DNA of 20,028 nt from contig JAAEPJ010000215.1 of NCBI GenBank assembly GCA_024222485.1, forward strand, positions 1-20,028. Reading direction: 5' to 3'. Each line of letters opens with the position of its first letter. Within the stretch, counting starts at the first letter, position 1. The notes beneath the pieces are model-generated. The model was not told the origin of the DNA. It was given only the letters and a program-made list of their open reading frames with translations, and searched no databases. This stretch comes from a bacterium (lineage in GTDB: Bacteria > RUG730 > JAAEPJ01). This document shows positions 5,847 through 13,473 of the stretch, piece by piece. A program made the translations under genes and the position numbers.

Positions 5847-6203
5847 ATGGGATCATTAGATAGTGTTGTATTCGGGAAGAAAAAATTCTCTAATATCTTA
5901 GAAGAAATATACAACAATCAAAAAAAGAAAGAAAAACAAATATCGGGTTTAATATCCGAACTTAAACCATTAATTAATGATATAGGTGATGCTACTTTAA
6001 TCGTTCCTCTTATTAAAGAATATATGGATATTGGTGTCCGTAACGATGAACAATTAATTAAAATGGCTACTATAGTACAACGTGCGCTTAATAATAGTTC
6101 TAGCGATGATGCATTGGGTATTACCGATGAAGAAAAACAACAATTAATGGAAGAGTTAGATAAGCTTAACACAAATTTCGAAGAAAAAAAAGATGGCAAA
6201 TAA
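5847..6203 (+). CDS. Hypothetical 118-aa protein, possible late-transcription or baseplate accessory factor
   Basis: A mainly helical product: FSNILEEIYNNQKKKEKQIS, then ELKPLINDIGDATLIVPLIK, EYMDIGVRNDEQLIKMATIV, and an acidic tail EELDKLNTNFEEKKDGK. It looks like a small helical bundle without membrane segments. Similar-looking proteins are familiar beside the late sigma gene in T4-like phages of marine bacteria, but I cannot name a proven function. By size and position it could be a counterpart of the late coactivator gp33 (112 aa in T4); sequence evidence for that is weak. It could equally be a tail chaperone. It overlaps the spike gene by 11 nt, so they are expressed together. Confidence 0.7.
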   Translation: MGSLDSVVFGKKKFSNILEEIYNNQKKKEKQISGLISELKPLINDIGDATLIVPLIKEYMDIGVRNDEQLIKMATIVQRALNNSSSDDALGITDEEKQQLMEELDKLNTNFEEKKDGK

Positions 6204-7449
6204 ATATGGCTTTTCTAGTATAAACCAACAATTAAATGTTAATAATACACCTGATTCTAGTTTAAAGAATCAGATAGAATTACTCTCTCAGAATGTCATA
6301 TCAGCTAGAGTTACTGATATTATTCTTGATAGTAGTTATCCTAATTTTTTTGAATTGGGGGGTTGGAATACTGTAGGAACTATATTTTTTGAGCCTGTTG
6401 GTGGAGCACCTTTAAATTCTAATTCTAATAATAAAGCTTTACCTTTATTACCTTATTTAAAAAACTATCCTTTAGTAAATGAATTAGTATTATTATTCCA
6501 ACTTCCAGATACAAATATAGGATCCAATAATAATACCAAAAAATATTACTATCTAAACCCAATTGCAATTTGGAATAACCAACACATGAATGGTTATCCT
6601 AACTTATTAAAAAAATCCCAAACCCAATCCACCCAAAATAAATCATACCAGGAGATGTCTGATGGTCAAACTTCTAAATCTACTAATGAAGAAGTTGATT
6701 ATGATTTTAATTCACCTTTAGTTGGGGGTACTTTTGCAGAAAGAAGTAATATTCATCCTCTTTTATCTTATGCCGGGGATATAATTATGGAAGGTAGATG
6801 GGGTAATTCCATTAGGTTTGGTAGTACAGTAAAAGTAGATAGTAATAATTGGTCAGGAAATGGTGAAAATGGTGAACCTATTACTATACTTAGAAATGGT
6901 CAATCATCTGAATCAAGTGATGAAGGATGGATCCCTGTAGTTGAAGATATAAATAAAGATTTAAGTTCAATATATTTAACTTCTAATCAAAATATACCTT
7001 TAGAAACAGAAATAACATCAAACCCTACATTATCTAATCCACCCGAAGCTATTACAGCATATAGTGGTAGTCAAGTAATGCTTAATTCTGATAGGTTAGT
7101 ATTTAATTCTAAGGTAGATAGTATTATATTAAATTCACAAAAAACTATATCTTTAACTTCGATTCAATCAATAGGATTATATTCCCAAGAAGGAGATATA
7201 ACATTACAATCAGGTAAGAAAAATATAAAATTAGGAGATGTTAATGCTAATCAATCTGTTATATTAGGTGATAACTTCATAAAAGACTTTTCAGATCTAA
7301 TAAAAAAACTCCAAACATTATGTTCAACCCTTTCTAAGGAACCTAAAATATACATTAGTGGTCCTGCAGCAACATCAACTCAAAATCAAATTTCACAAAT
7401 GTTAAATAATATTAATAATTATACTTCTAAAATTGTAAAAACAGTATAA
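6193..7449 (+). CDS. Baseplate central spike protein, gp5/gpV-like, without lysozyme domain
   Basis: The 418-aa product has the architecture of a contractile-tail spike. Residues about 33-130 look like the N-terminal OB-fold: ISARVTDIILD, GTIFFEPVGG, LPLLPYLKNYPLVNELVLLF and YYYLNPIAIW. A linker rich in Ser, Gln and Asn follows, then the motif YAGDIIMEGRWGNSIRFGS (193-211), common in phage spike proteins. From about 288 to 360 comes a run of short beta repeats (QVMLNSDRLVFNSKVDSIIL, ISLTSIQSIGLYSQEGDITL) typical of the triple-stranded beta-helix of gp5 and VgrG. A helical C-terminus ends it. T4 gp5 carries a lysozyme domain between OB-fold and needle; none is seen here. As a trimer it would plug the tail tube and pierce the outer membrane. 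The start at 6193 lies inside the upstream gene. Confidence 0.75.
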   Translation: MANKYGFSSINQQLNVNNTPDSSLKNQIELLSQNVISARVTDIILDSSYPNFFELGGWNTVGTIFFEPVGGAPLNSNSNNKALPLLPYLKNYPLVNELVLLFQLPDTNIGSNNNTKKYYYLNPIAIWNNQHMNGYPNLLKKSQTQSTQNKSYQEMSDGQTSKSTNEEVDYDFNSPLVGGTFAERSNIHPLLSYAGDIIMEGRWGNSIRFGSTVKVDSNNWSGNGENGEPITILRNGQSSESSDEGWIPVVEDINKDLSSIYLTSNQNIPLETEITSNPTLSNPPEAITAYSGSQVMLNSDRLVFNSKVDSIILNSQKTISLTSIQSIGLYSQEGDITLQSGKKNIKLGDVNANQSVILGDNFIKDFSDLIKKLQTLCSTLSKEPKIYISGPAATSTQNQISQMLNNINNYTSKIVKTV

Positions 7450-7450
7450 A

Positions 7451-9097
7451 ATGGATTTATTATCATTAGCAACGGATTTTTTAAAAACCCCAAAAGGTAA
7501 ATTACTTTTAGGGGAAGAAATAAATATTGCTGGAATAACATCAAGAATCCAGGAATTATCTACCACTTATAATATTGATTTAGAAGAATTAGCAGCATCA
7601 ACCTTAACTGAAAAAACTGAAGCATTAATTCAAACTAAAAAAGTAGATAAAACTTTAACTGCTAAAGAAAGAATTAAAGCCAAATCATCACAGATTAATG
7701 AGGATAAAAAAAATATAGTTAATAAAGTTAAAGAAGAAATACAATTATTATTAACAAAATTAAAAAGTCAAATCCCTAAACTTGAAACTTATACCATTAC
7801 AGGTAGATTATTTGATCAACAAACTGGTAATGTATTAAATGGAGCATCTGTAACTTTAGGAATAAATACCGATATAGCCCCAATTCCTGATGCTAATTTA
7901 CCTGTAGATCCTAATTTAATAAGCAATTTACCTAACCTAGATTTCCCTGACTTAGTTTATATCCCAGTACCTCTATATAAAACTAAAACAGATAAAAAAG
8001 GAGAATTTAGTTTAGAAATTAAAGTACCTATCATACCTCAAAATCAAAAAACACCTCTTAATCTTGGGGTATTATATTCAAAAGGTAAATATATTCCCTC
8101 TGGAGCACCCATAATAAATGGTGATAAAACAATAAAAACAAATCTATCAGCTTCTAGTTTAATAAATATAGATAAAGCTGCAGAATCTATATCACAAGAA
8201 TATAATGATACAATTGATAAAGCTCAACAATTTATTGAAAATTTTGGTTTAACCTTACCTAATAAATTAATAGCAGTTAGAAAATTTAGTATTGCTAAAT
8301 TAGTAAATGTTATTAAATCAAAATTAATACCATTAGCTGTTGGTTTATTATTAGCTTTTGGTATATCTAAACTTTCTCAAGCTAATAGAAAAACTTGCCC
8401 TACTCCTGAGGAATTAAATGAGTTAATTAGAAGAAGAAATAGAATAGTTAGACAACTTAATCAAATGTATGCCACTATTGCTATTAATACTGCTTTAGCC
8501 GCAGCATTTTTTGCATTATCTAAATCATTAAAAGGAATAAGACTATCAATGGATGCTATACCTGCACCTCAAGCTATAGGTACGCCCCCGGCTAAAGACT
8601 TTGGTGGTTTAATATTTGCTCAACCTTATTCATTTACAGCTAAATTGCAACATATTAATGATGAATTAGAAAAATTAGAGGAACAATTTGATGGTATGAA
8701 TAGAGCAACATTAGTTTCTTTAGTAATCTTAATAGCTGGAACTGCTACGTGTGTTCTTTTATTGCAGGGTATTGATAAATTAGCACAAGAATGTGCTGAA
8801 GAATCAGGTATAGATAATAATGTAGAATTAGAATTAATTAATCAAGAATTATTGGATCTATCAAAAGAACAAGAAGAAGATGGTAATCCTATTATAAAAA
8901 ATATCAATGGTTTTACTATGGCTGTAGTAACAGATGATAAAAATCCCGTAGGTAGCCTAAAAAGAAGATATGCTGTAGCTAAAAATACCCAAGGAGTAAT
9001 TCAACTAAAAGGAGAACCTTCATTTAGTTCATCAGATCAAATATTAATCGATGAACTTGTGTTTTATATACAACAAAACGATTTAAAAGCATTTTAG
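7451..9097 (+). CDS. Membrane-segment and Ig-domain protein in the baseplate operon
   Basis: The 548-aa product combines parts not usual in T4-type baseplates. Residues 1-110 are helical and charged. Residues 112-233 form a carboxypeptidase-regulatory-like Ig domain (YTITGRLFDQQTGNVLNGAS, then LYKTKTDKKGEFSLEIKVPI). A helical region leads to three hydrophobic segments: about 292-306 (LIPLAVGLLLAFGIS), 341-357 (ATIAINTALAAAFFALS) and 419-439 (ATLVSLVILIAGTATCVLLL). Between the second and third is a Pro-rich loop and a coiled-coil-like helix (LQHINDELEKLEEQFDGM). A soluble 110-residue C-terminus follows. There is no signal peptide. It starts one base after the spike gene stop, so it is made with the spike. 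It may be a virion protein that inserts in the host membrane during ejection, or a tape-measure-like component; this is inference. Confidence 0.7.
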   Translation: MDLLSLATDFLKTPKGKLLLGEEINIAGITSRIQELSTTYNIDLEELAASTLTEKTEALIQTKKVDKTLTAKERIKAKSSQINEDKKNIVNKVKEEIQLLLTKLKSQIPKLETYTITGRLFDQQTGNVLNGASVTLGINTDIAPIPDANLPVDPNLISNLPNLDFPDLVYIPVPLYKTKTDKKGEFSLEIKVPIIPQNQKTPLNLGVLYSKGKYIPSGAPIINGDKTIKTNLSASSLINIDKAAESISQEYNDTIDKAQQFIENFGLTLPNKLIAVRKFSIAKLVNVIKSKLIPLAVGLLLAFGISKLSQANRKTCPTPEELNELIRRRNRIVRQLNQMYATIAINTALAAAFFALSKSLKGIRLSMDAIPAPQAIGTPPAKDFGGLIFAQPYSFTAKLQHINDELEKLEEQFDGMNRATLVSLVILIAGTATCVLLLQGIDKLAQECAEESGIDNNVELELINQELLDLSKEQEEDGNPIIKNINGFTMAVVTDDKNPVGSLKRRYAVAKNTQGVIQLKGEPSFSSSDQILIDELVFYIQQNDLKAF

Positions 9098-9101
9098 TTT
9101 A

Positions 9102-9111
9102 ATATTTATAA
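9102..9111 (+). promoter_or_regulatory. Candidate late-promoter motif ATATTTATAA (site 3)
   Basis: Third exact copy, in the 28-nt gap between the membrane/Ig gene and the next gene, 14 nt before the ATG at 9126. It would give a second late transcript covering gp25, gp6 and the downstream wedge genes. Confidence 0.5.
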
Positions 9112-9125
9112 TAAATCAATATAAC

Positions 9126-9482
9126 ATGAAATTAAGTCAATTAAAAACCATTGTAAAAGATGCAGTAAAAGAGGCAATCCAAGAAGAAATGAAAGATATT
9201 CTTCTTGAAGCTGTTCGTGTTCCTAAAACAAGTGTACAACCTATAGTACAAGAAAAAGTAACACCTCAACCCCTTCCACAAGCTGATAAAGCTCAATTAA
9301 GAGAAAACATGATGAATGTTTTAGGTGGAATGATGCCTGGAGCTAATGGAACCTTAAATGCAACATCCGCAGATGTTCCTTTACAAGTAGGAAGTGGAGA
9401 TACAACATCTCCAAATGGTAGTTTACCACAAGGAAATGTAAGTATGGACCAAATAATGGGATTAATGAATAGTAAAGGATAA
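9126..9482 (+). CDS. Hypothetical 118-aa protein preceding gp25
   Basis: The first 33 residues form a strong amphipathic helix (LKTIVKDAVKEAIQEEMKDI). A Pro/Gln-rich linker and then a low-complexity tail rich in Gly, Asn, Ser and Met follow (NVLGGMMPGANGTLNATSAD). No fold or family is recognised. The layout, one oligomerising helix plus a disordered tail, suits a small assembly factor or minor baseplate component. It ends two bases before gp25 and has a candidate late-promoter motif in front, so it heads a cluster with the wedge genes. Function unknown. Confidence 0.65.
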   Translation: MKLSQLKTIVKDAVKEAIQEEMKDILLEAVRVPKTSVQPIVQEKVTPQPLPQADKAQLRENMMNVLGGMMPGANGTLNATSADVPLQVGSGDTTSPNGSLPQGNVSMDQIMGLMNSKG

Positions 9483-9484
9483 AT

Positions 9485-9892
9485 ATGGCATTTGGAGCAA
9501 GACAAATATACCCTAATGATTTACGACCTAGTGTCGGTATTGGTGTTGATTTACCATTTAGTGGTCCTACTGCCTTTACTCCAAATTACCAAACTAAAGA
9601 TGCTATAAAAAATAATTTAATTAATTATTTATTAACAAACCCAGGTGAAAGGATAGAAAATCCCCAATTTGGTGCTGGTTTAAGGATTTATATATTTTCT
9701 CAAATATCAAGTGGTAATCTTGAATTTATTCAAGAAGATTTACAAGAAAAAATAAAATCTAATTTTCCTGAAATTTCCCTTGAGTCTGTAGAAGTTTTAC
9801 AAAGTATAAATTCAAATACAATACAAGTAAATATGAACTATAGCATACCAAATACGGGGATAAATGATACTTTAGAATTAAATTTTAACTAA
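9485..9892 (+). CDS. 25: Baseplate wedge subunit gp25 (gpW/gp25 family)
   Basis: The 135-aa product is a clear member of the GPW/gp25 family: the length fits T4 gp25 (132 aa), and the hallmark LLTNPGERIENPQFGAGLR includes the conserved NPGER at 52-56. Upstream DLPFSGPTAF and the amphipathic helix AIKNNLINYLL are also typical. Gp25 sits in the inner baseplate, binds the gp6 ring and starts the sheath; its P-G-E-R loop region is the sheath-attachment element of contractile injection systems. The start at 9485 is two bases after the upstream stop; AGGAT, eight bases back, is one of the few Shine-Dalgarno-like stretches here. It overlaps gp6 by TAATG, the usual W-J pairing. Confidence 0.92.
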   Translation: MAFGARQIYPNDLRPSVGIGVDLPFSGPTAFTPNYQTKDAIKNNLINYLLTNPGERIENPQFGAGLRIYIFSQISSGNLEFIQEDLQEKIKSNFPEISLESVEVLQSINSNTIQVNMNYSIPNTGINDTLELNFN

Positions 9893-11763
9893 TGGCAGTA
9901 CAAAATAAAGACATAACATATATTAATAAGGACTTTAATGATATTAGAGCCCAACTTATTAATTTCTCTCAAACTTATTTCCCAAATACTTATACAGATT
10001 TTAGCCCTGCTTCTCCTGGGATGATGTTTATGGAGCAAGCTGCCTATGTAAGTGATGTATTATCCTTTTATTTAGATAACCAAATTCAAGAAACATATTT
10101 ACAATATGCAAGGCAATTTGATAATTTGTATGATTTGGCTTATATGTTTAGTTATAAACCTAAAGTAACAGGTTTAGCTATAGTTGATGTAGATGTATTT
10201 CAACAAATTCCATCTAAAGTTGTTGGGTCTGAAACAGTCCCTGATTTTGATTATGCTTTAGAAATCCCAGAAAATACATCCGTTTCTTCACAAAATGGTA
10301 CTCAATTTACAATACAAGAATCAATTGATTTTTCAGTTTCTTCTTCAATAGATCCTACAGTAACTACAATTTCACAAATATCTTTAGGAGAACCAACCTA
10401 TTATCTCTTAAAAAAGACACGAAAAGCAGTTTCAGGTACTATAGTTTCTACTACCTTTTCTTTAGGTAATTATGTTGAATACCCAACTTTAGAACTTAAT
10501 GTATCTAATATATCTAACATAATAGACATAATAGATTCTGATGGTAATCAATATTATGAAGTGGATTATTTAGCCCAAGATTTAATTTATGATAGTATTA
10601 AAAATACTAATGTAAATGATCCTAATAATTATATGGATTCTGATACACCTTATATATTAAAAACTAAATCCGTAAATAGAAGATTTGTAACTAGATTTTT
10701 AAATGAAAATACCTTACAAATCCAATTTGGTTCAGGAAAACCTCTTCAAACTGATGAAGAAGTTGTTCCAAATCCAGATAATGTAGGTCTAGGTTTACCA
10801 TTTGAACAGAATAAACTTACAACGGCTTATTCACCTACTAACTTTATATTCACAAATACTTATGGTGTTGCTCCTTCAAATACTACTTTAACCGTAAGAT
10901 ATTTAACAGGAGGAGGAGTTAATTCTAATATAGATGCAAATACCTTAAACATAATTGATTCTACAGCTGTTAGATTTTTAAACCCTGGTTTAAATAATTC
11001 TTCTACAGCAGATTTTGTTTTTAATTCTTTAGCAACAAATAACCCTATAGCAGCTAGTGGAGGTGGTGGTGGAGATACAATAGAAGAAATTAGACAAAAT
11101 TCACTATCTAATTTCAATACTCAACAAAGAAATGTAACTGCAGATGATTATTTAATTAGAGCTTTAAGTATGCCTCCTAAATATGGTGTTGTATCAAAAG
11201 CTTTTACAGCTAAGACATCAACAAAAGACCCAGATACTATTTTAGATTTATATATCTTAACTCAAGATCTTAATGGTAATCTAGCTAAATCTTCAGATGC
11301 TTTAAAAAATAACTTAAAAAACTATATAAATCAATATAGAATGATAGGTGATTCAGTAAGTATTAAAGATGCCTTTATTGTTAATATAGGTTGTGAATTT
11401 GATATTATAACTTTACCTAATTATAACAATAATGAAATATTAACTAAATGTATAGCGGCGGTACAAAATTACTTTTTAACACGTAAATGGCAAATAAATC
11501 AACCTATTATATTAAGAGAAATAACCATATTATTAGATGCTATACCGGGGGTTCAAACAGTTGCTAATATACAAATAGTAAATAAAGCAGGAACAAATAG
11601 TGGCTACTCAGAATATGCTTATAGTATTTCTAGTGCTACACAAGGAGGAATAATTTTTCCTTCATTAGATCCTAGTATATTTGAAGTTAAATTTCCTAAT
11701 GATGATATAAAAGGAAGAATAGTATCTTTAGGTACAGGAACTTTTAGTTACGGAGGATATTAA
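9892..11763 (+). CDS. 6: Baseplate wedge subunit gp6 (gpJ-like)
   Basis: The 623-aa product is close in length to T4 gp6 (660 aa). The N-terminal region is characteristic: YINKDFNDIRAQLINFSQTY, FSPASPGMMFMEQAAYVSDV, then LSFYLDNQIQETYLQYARQF and LAYMFSYKPK. The later GGGGGDTIEEIRQN followed by NVTADDYLIRAL (about 390-430) matches the baseplate J-like core that closes the inner ring. The C-terminal part with ILREITILLDAIPGVQTV is also in keeping. In T4 two gp6 copies pair with one gp7 to form the wedge core, and gp6 dimers link wedges into the iris-like ring that opens on contraction. It is translationally coupled to gp25, and a short gap of 10 nt separates it from the next gene. Confidence 0.9.
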   Translation: MAVQNKDITYINKDFNDIRAQLINFSQTYFPNTYTDFSPASPGMMFMEQAAYVSDVLSFYLDNQIQETYLQYARQFDNLYDLAYMFSYKPKVTGLAIVDVDVFQQIPSKVVGSETVPDFDYALEIPENTSVSSQNGTQFTIQESIDFSVSSSIDPTVTTISQISLGEPTYYLLKKTRKAVSGTIVSTTFSLGNYVEYPTLELNVSNISNIIDIIDSDGNQYYEVDYLAQDLIYDSIKNTNVNDPNNYMDSDTPYILKTKSVNRRFVTRFLNENTLQIQFGSGKPLQTDEEVVPNPDNVGLGLPFEQNKLTTAYSPTNFIFTNTYGVAPSNTTLTVRYLTGGGVNSNIDANTLNIIDSTAVRFLNPGLNNSSTADFVFNSLATNNPIAASGGGGGDTIEEIRQNSLSNFNTQQRNVTADDYLIRALSMPPKYGVVSKAFTAKTSTKDPDTILDLYILTQDLNGNLAKSSDALKNNLKNYINQYRMIGDSVSIKDAFIVNIGCEFDIITLPNYNNNEILTKCIAAVQNYFLTRKWQINQPIILREITILLDAIPGVQTVANIQIVNKAGTNSGYSEYAYSISSATQGGIIFPSLDPSIFEVKFPNDDIKGRIVSLGTGTFSYGGY

Positions 11764-11773
11764 AAAATAAAAC

Positions 11774-12946
11774 ATGGCAGTATATAAATTATTTCCCTTA
11801 CAAGACGCATCATTATATGCATTTTATCCTTTTATGAATACTGGGATAGATTCTATTATTGAAGTAGGTAACCTAAATGTTAACATTAACCCAGAACCAC
11901 AAGTATTTAGATATTTAGTAGAATTTGATCAAGATCAAATTAATGATGTTATACAAAATACTGTGGGTATTGGAATTCCTTTTTCAAGTAATTTAAAAGC
12001 GTATGTAGCTAATGCTCAAGGTATTATATTTGATACTGAATTAGAAATATACCCAGTTTCAGGTTCTTGGAATAATGGTAGTGGTACTTATTTAGATTCA
12101 CCTTTTACTACAAATGGAGTTAGTTGGAAAGCCCAAAACTATTCAGGATCAGCTACTTCGGGAGCAAAATATTGGGATATAGATATTCCTGCACTTTCTA
12201 CTTTTGTTACAGCTTCTTGGCAAACAGGTACTTCAGGTGGGGGGACTTGGTTTACAGGATCAACCGATCCCAATAACCCAAATATTGAAGTTACCCAATC
12301 ATATAAATTAAGATCAGATAAAGATTTAAATGTTGATGTATCAGATATAGTCAATGTTTGGTACTCAAGTTCTAATAATATTGGTAATTTTACAGATATA
12401 CAAAATAATGGATTTATAGTTAAATGGGAAGATGCTGTAGAATTTAATACTGCAGACGCTATTCAACCCATTATGCAATTTTATTCTGTAGATACAAACA
12501 CAATTTATCCTCCAGTATTAGAAGTAAAATGGGATGATTCTAGTTTTGTAACTGGATCTCTTCCGGCGTTATCAACATCAGATATTTTTGTAGCATTAGA
12601 TAATAATCCTGGGGTATTTTATAGTGAAAGTATTAATAGATTTAGATTAAATTGTAGACCAGATTATCCTGTTAGAATATTTCAAACTTCTTCTATAGAT
12701 ACTGTTAATCACTATTTACCAAATGGTTCATTATGGGCTATTAAAGATTTAGATACAAATGAATTTGTAGTTCAATTTGATGATGATTATACTAAAATTA
12801 GTTGTGATTCTGTAGGTAATTATTTTGATGTATATATGACAGGCTTACAACCAGAAAGATATTACAAAATATTAATTCAAACCACAATTAGTGGTAGTAC
12901 AATTGTTAAAGATGATAATTACTACTTTAAAATAGTTAATGGATAA
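11774..12946 (+). CDS. DNRLRE-like beta-sandwich structural protein, 390 aa
   Basis: The N-terminal 260 residues have the pattern of DNRLRE-type jelly-roll domains: FPLQDASLYAFYPFMNTGID (parallel to the DA-Y... opening), a run ending FRYLVEFDQDQI, LKAYVANAQGIIFDTELEIY, SGSWNNGSGTYLDSPF, SWK, and LRSDKDLNVDVSDIVNVWYS, closing with PPVLEVKWDDSSF. The last 120 residues form a second beta-rich domain (YYKILIQTTISGSTIVKDDN). Such sandwiches often bind sugars or serve as structural modules. It sits between gp6 and the gp7-like gene, where T4 and P2 have no such gene, and is coupled to the next gene by TAATG. It is probably a wedge or baseplate-periphery protein. Family assignment is by pattern only. 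Confidence 0.65.
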   Translation: MAVYKLFPLQDASLYAFYPFMNTGIDSIIEVGNLNVNINPEPQVFRYLVEFDQDQINDVIQNTVGIGIPFSSNLKAYVANAQGIIFDTELEIYPVSGSWNNGSGTYLDSPFTTNGVSWKAQNYSGSATSGAKYWDIDIPALSTFVTASWQTGTSGGGTWFTGSTDPNNPNIEVTQSYKLRSDKDLNVDVSDIVNVWYSSSNNIGNFTDIQNNGFIVKWEDAVEFNTADAIQPIMQFYSVDTNTIYPPVLEVKWDDSSFVTGSLPALSTSDIFVALDNNPGVFYSESINRFRLNCRPDYPVRIFQTSSIDTVNHYLPNGSLWAIKDLDTNEFVVQFDDDYTKISCDSVGNYFDVYMTGLQPERYYKILIQTTISGSTIVKDDNYYFKIVNG

Positions 12947-13443
12947 TGGCAGAAGAGAGATTAGATCTTAGAAAAGAAATATTTAATAAAGCTCAATATG
13001 TTAAAACTATAAATACTAGTTTTGATGAATTAGGTAATACTTCTATTACCGAAGATTTACAAATTCAACCAACTGTTGAAGAATTCTTTGGATTATATAA
13101 TTCTCTTTTTTATGATATACAAGCCCTAGGTGAAACTAATTCACATCAATATTTAGTCCAAACCAGTGGTGAATATATTAATTTTGATGAAATAAGTGAT
13201 GAAGTGCAAGCATTACAAGCGGAAATAGCTCAACTACGAGAAGATTTACTTAAAGCCCAAATGGATTTAATATCTGCTCAAGTTGCTCAATCTGGAAATG
13301 AAGAAAGTAATCTAATAATGTCAACAGCAACTAAAGAATTACAAGAAGCAAATGCTCAATTAGTAAATACAAGTACAACATTATCAGAAAATACACAAAC
13401 ATCAACTGGTGGATCTAATACTGGAACATCAAGTAATTATTAA
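12946..13443 (+). CDS. Coiled-coil structural protein, 165 aa
   Basis: An N-terminal helical region (LDLRKEIFNKAQYVKTINTS) is followed by a globular stretch and a heptad-patterned coiled coil at about 84-115 (EVQALQAEIAQLREDLLKAQ). The Ser/Thr/Asn/Gly-rich tail ends TGGSNTGTSSNY. It is probably an oligomeric minor virion protein. It is coupled to the DNRLRE-like gene and followed after 30 nt by the giant gene. The tail composition resembles the Ser/Gly-rich segments of the giant protein next door. No homologue can be named. Confidence 0.65.
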   Translation: MAEERLDLRKEIFNKAQYVKTINTSFDELGNTSITEDLQIQPTVEEFFGLYNSLFYDIQALGETNSHQYLVQTSGEYINFDEISDEVQALQAEIAQLREDLLKAQMDLISAQVAQSGNEESNLIMSTATKELQEANAQLVNTSTTLSENTQTSTGGSNTGTSSNY

Positions 13444-13473
13444 GTGTTTAGAAAAAAATAAGAGTAAAAATCT

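Noticed and set aside
6184-6191. Run of eight A residues just before the 11-nt overlap between the 118-aa gene and the spike gene; slippage could fuse the two proteins.
   Set aside because: A-runs of this length also occur elsewhere in this AT-rich sequence (for example near 5121), and the spike gene has its own ATG. No support for a programmed frameshift.
6193-7449. Lysozyme domain expected in a T4 gp5-type spike.
   Set aside because: No catalytic Glu-Asp-Thr lysozyme pattern or suitable globular insert is visible between the OB-like part and the beta repeats.
10860-11117. Minus-strand 85-codon frame with a Pro run.
   Set aside because: It is the complement of the Gly-rich segment of gp6; a shadow frame.
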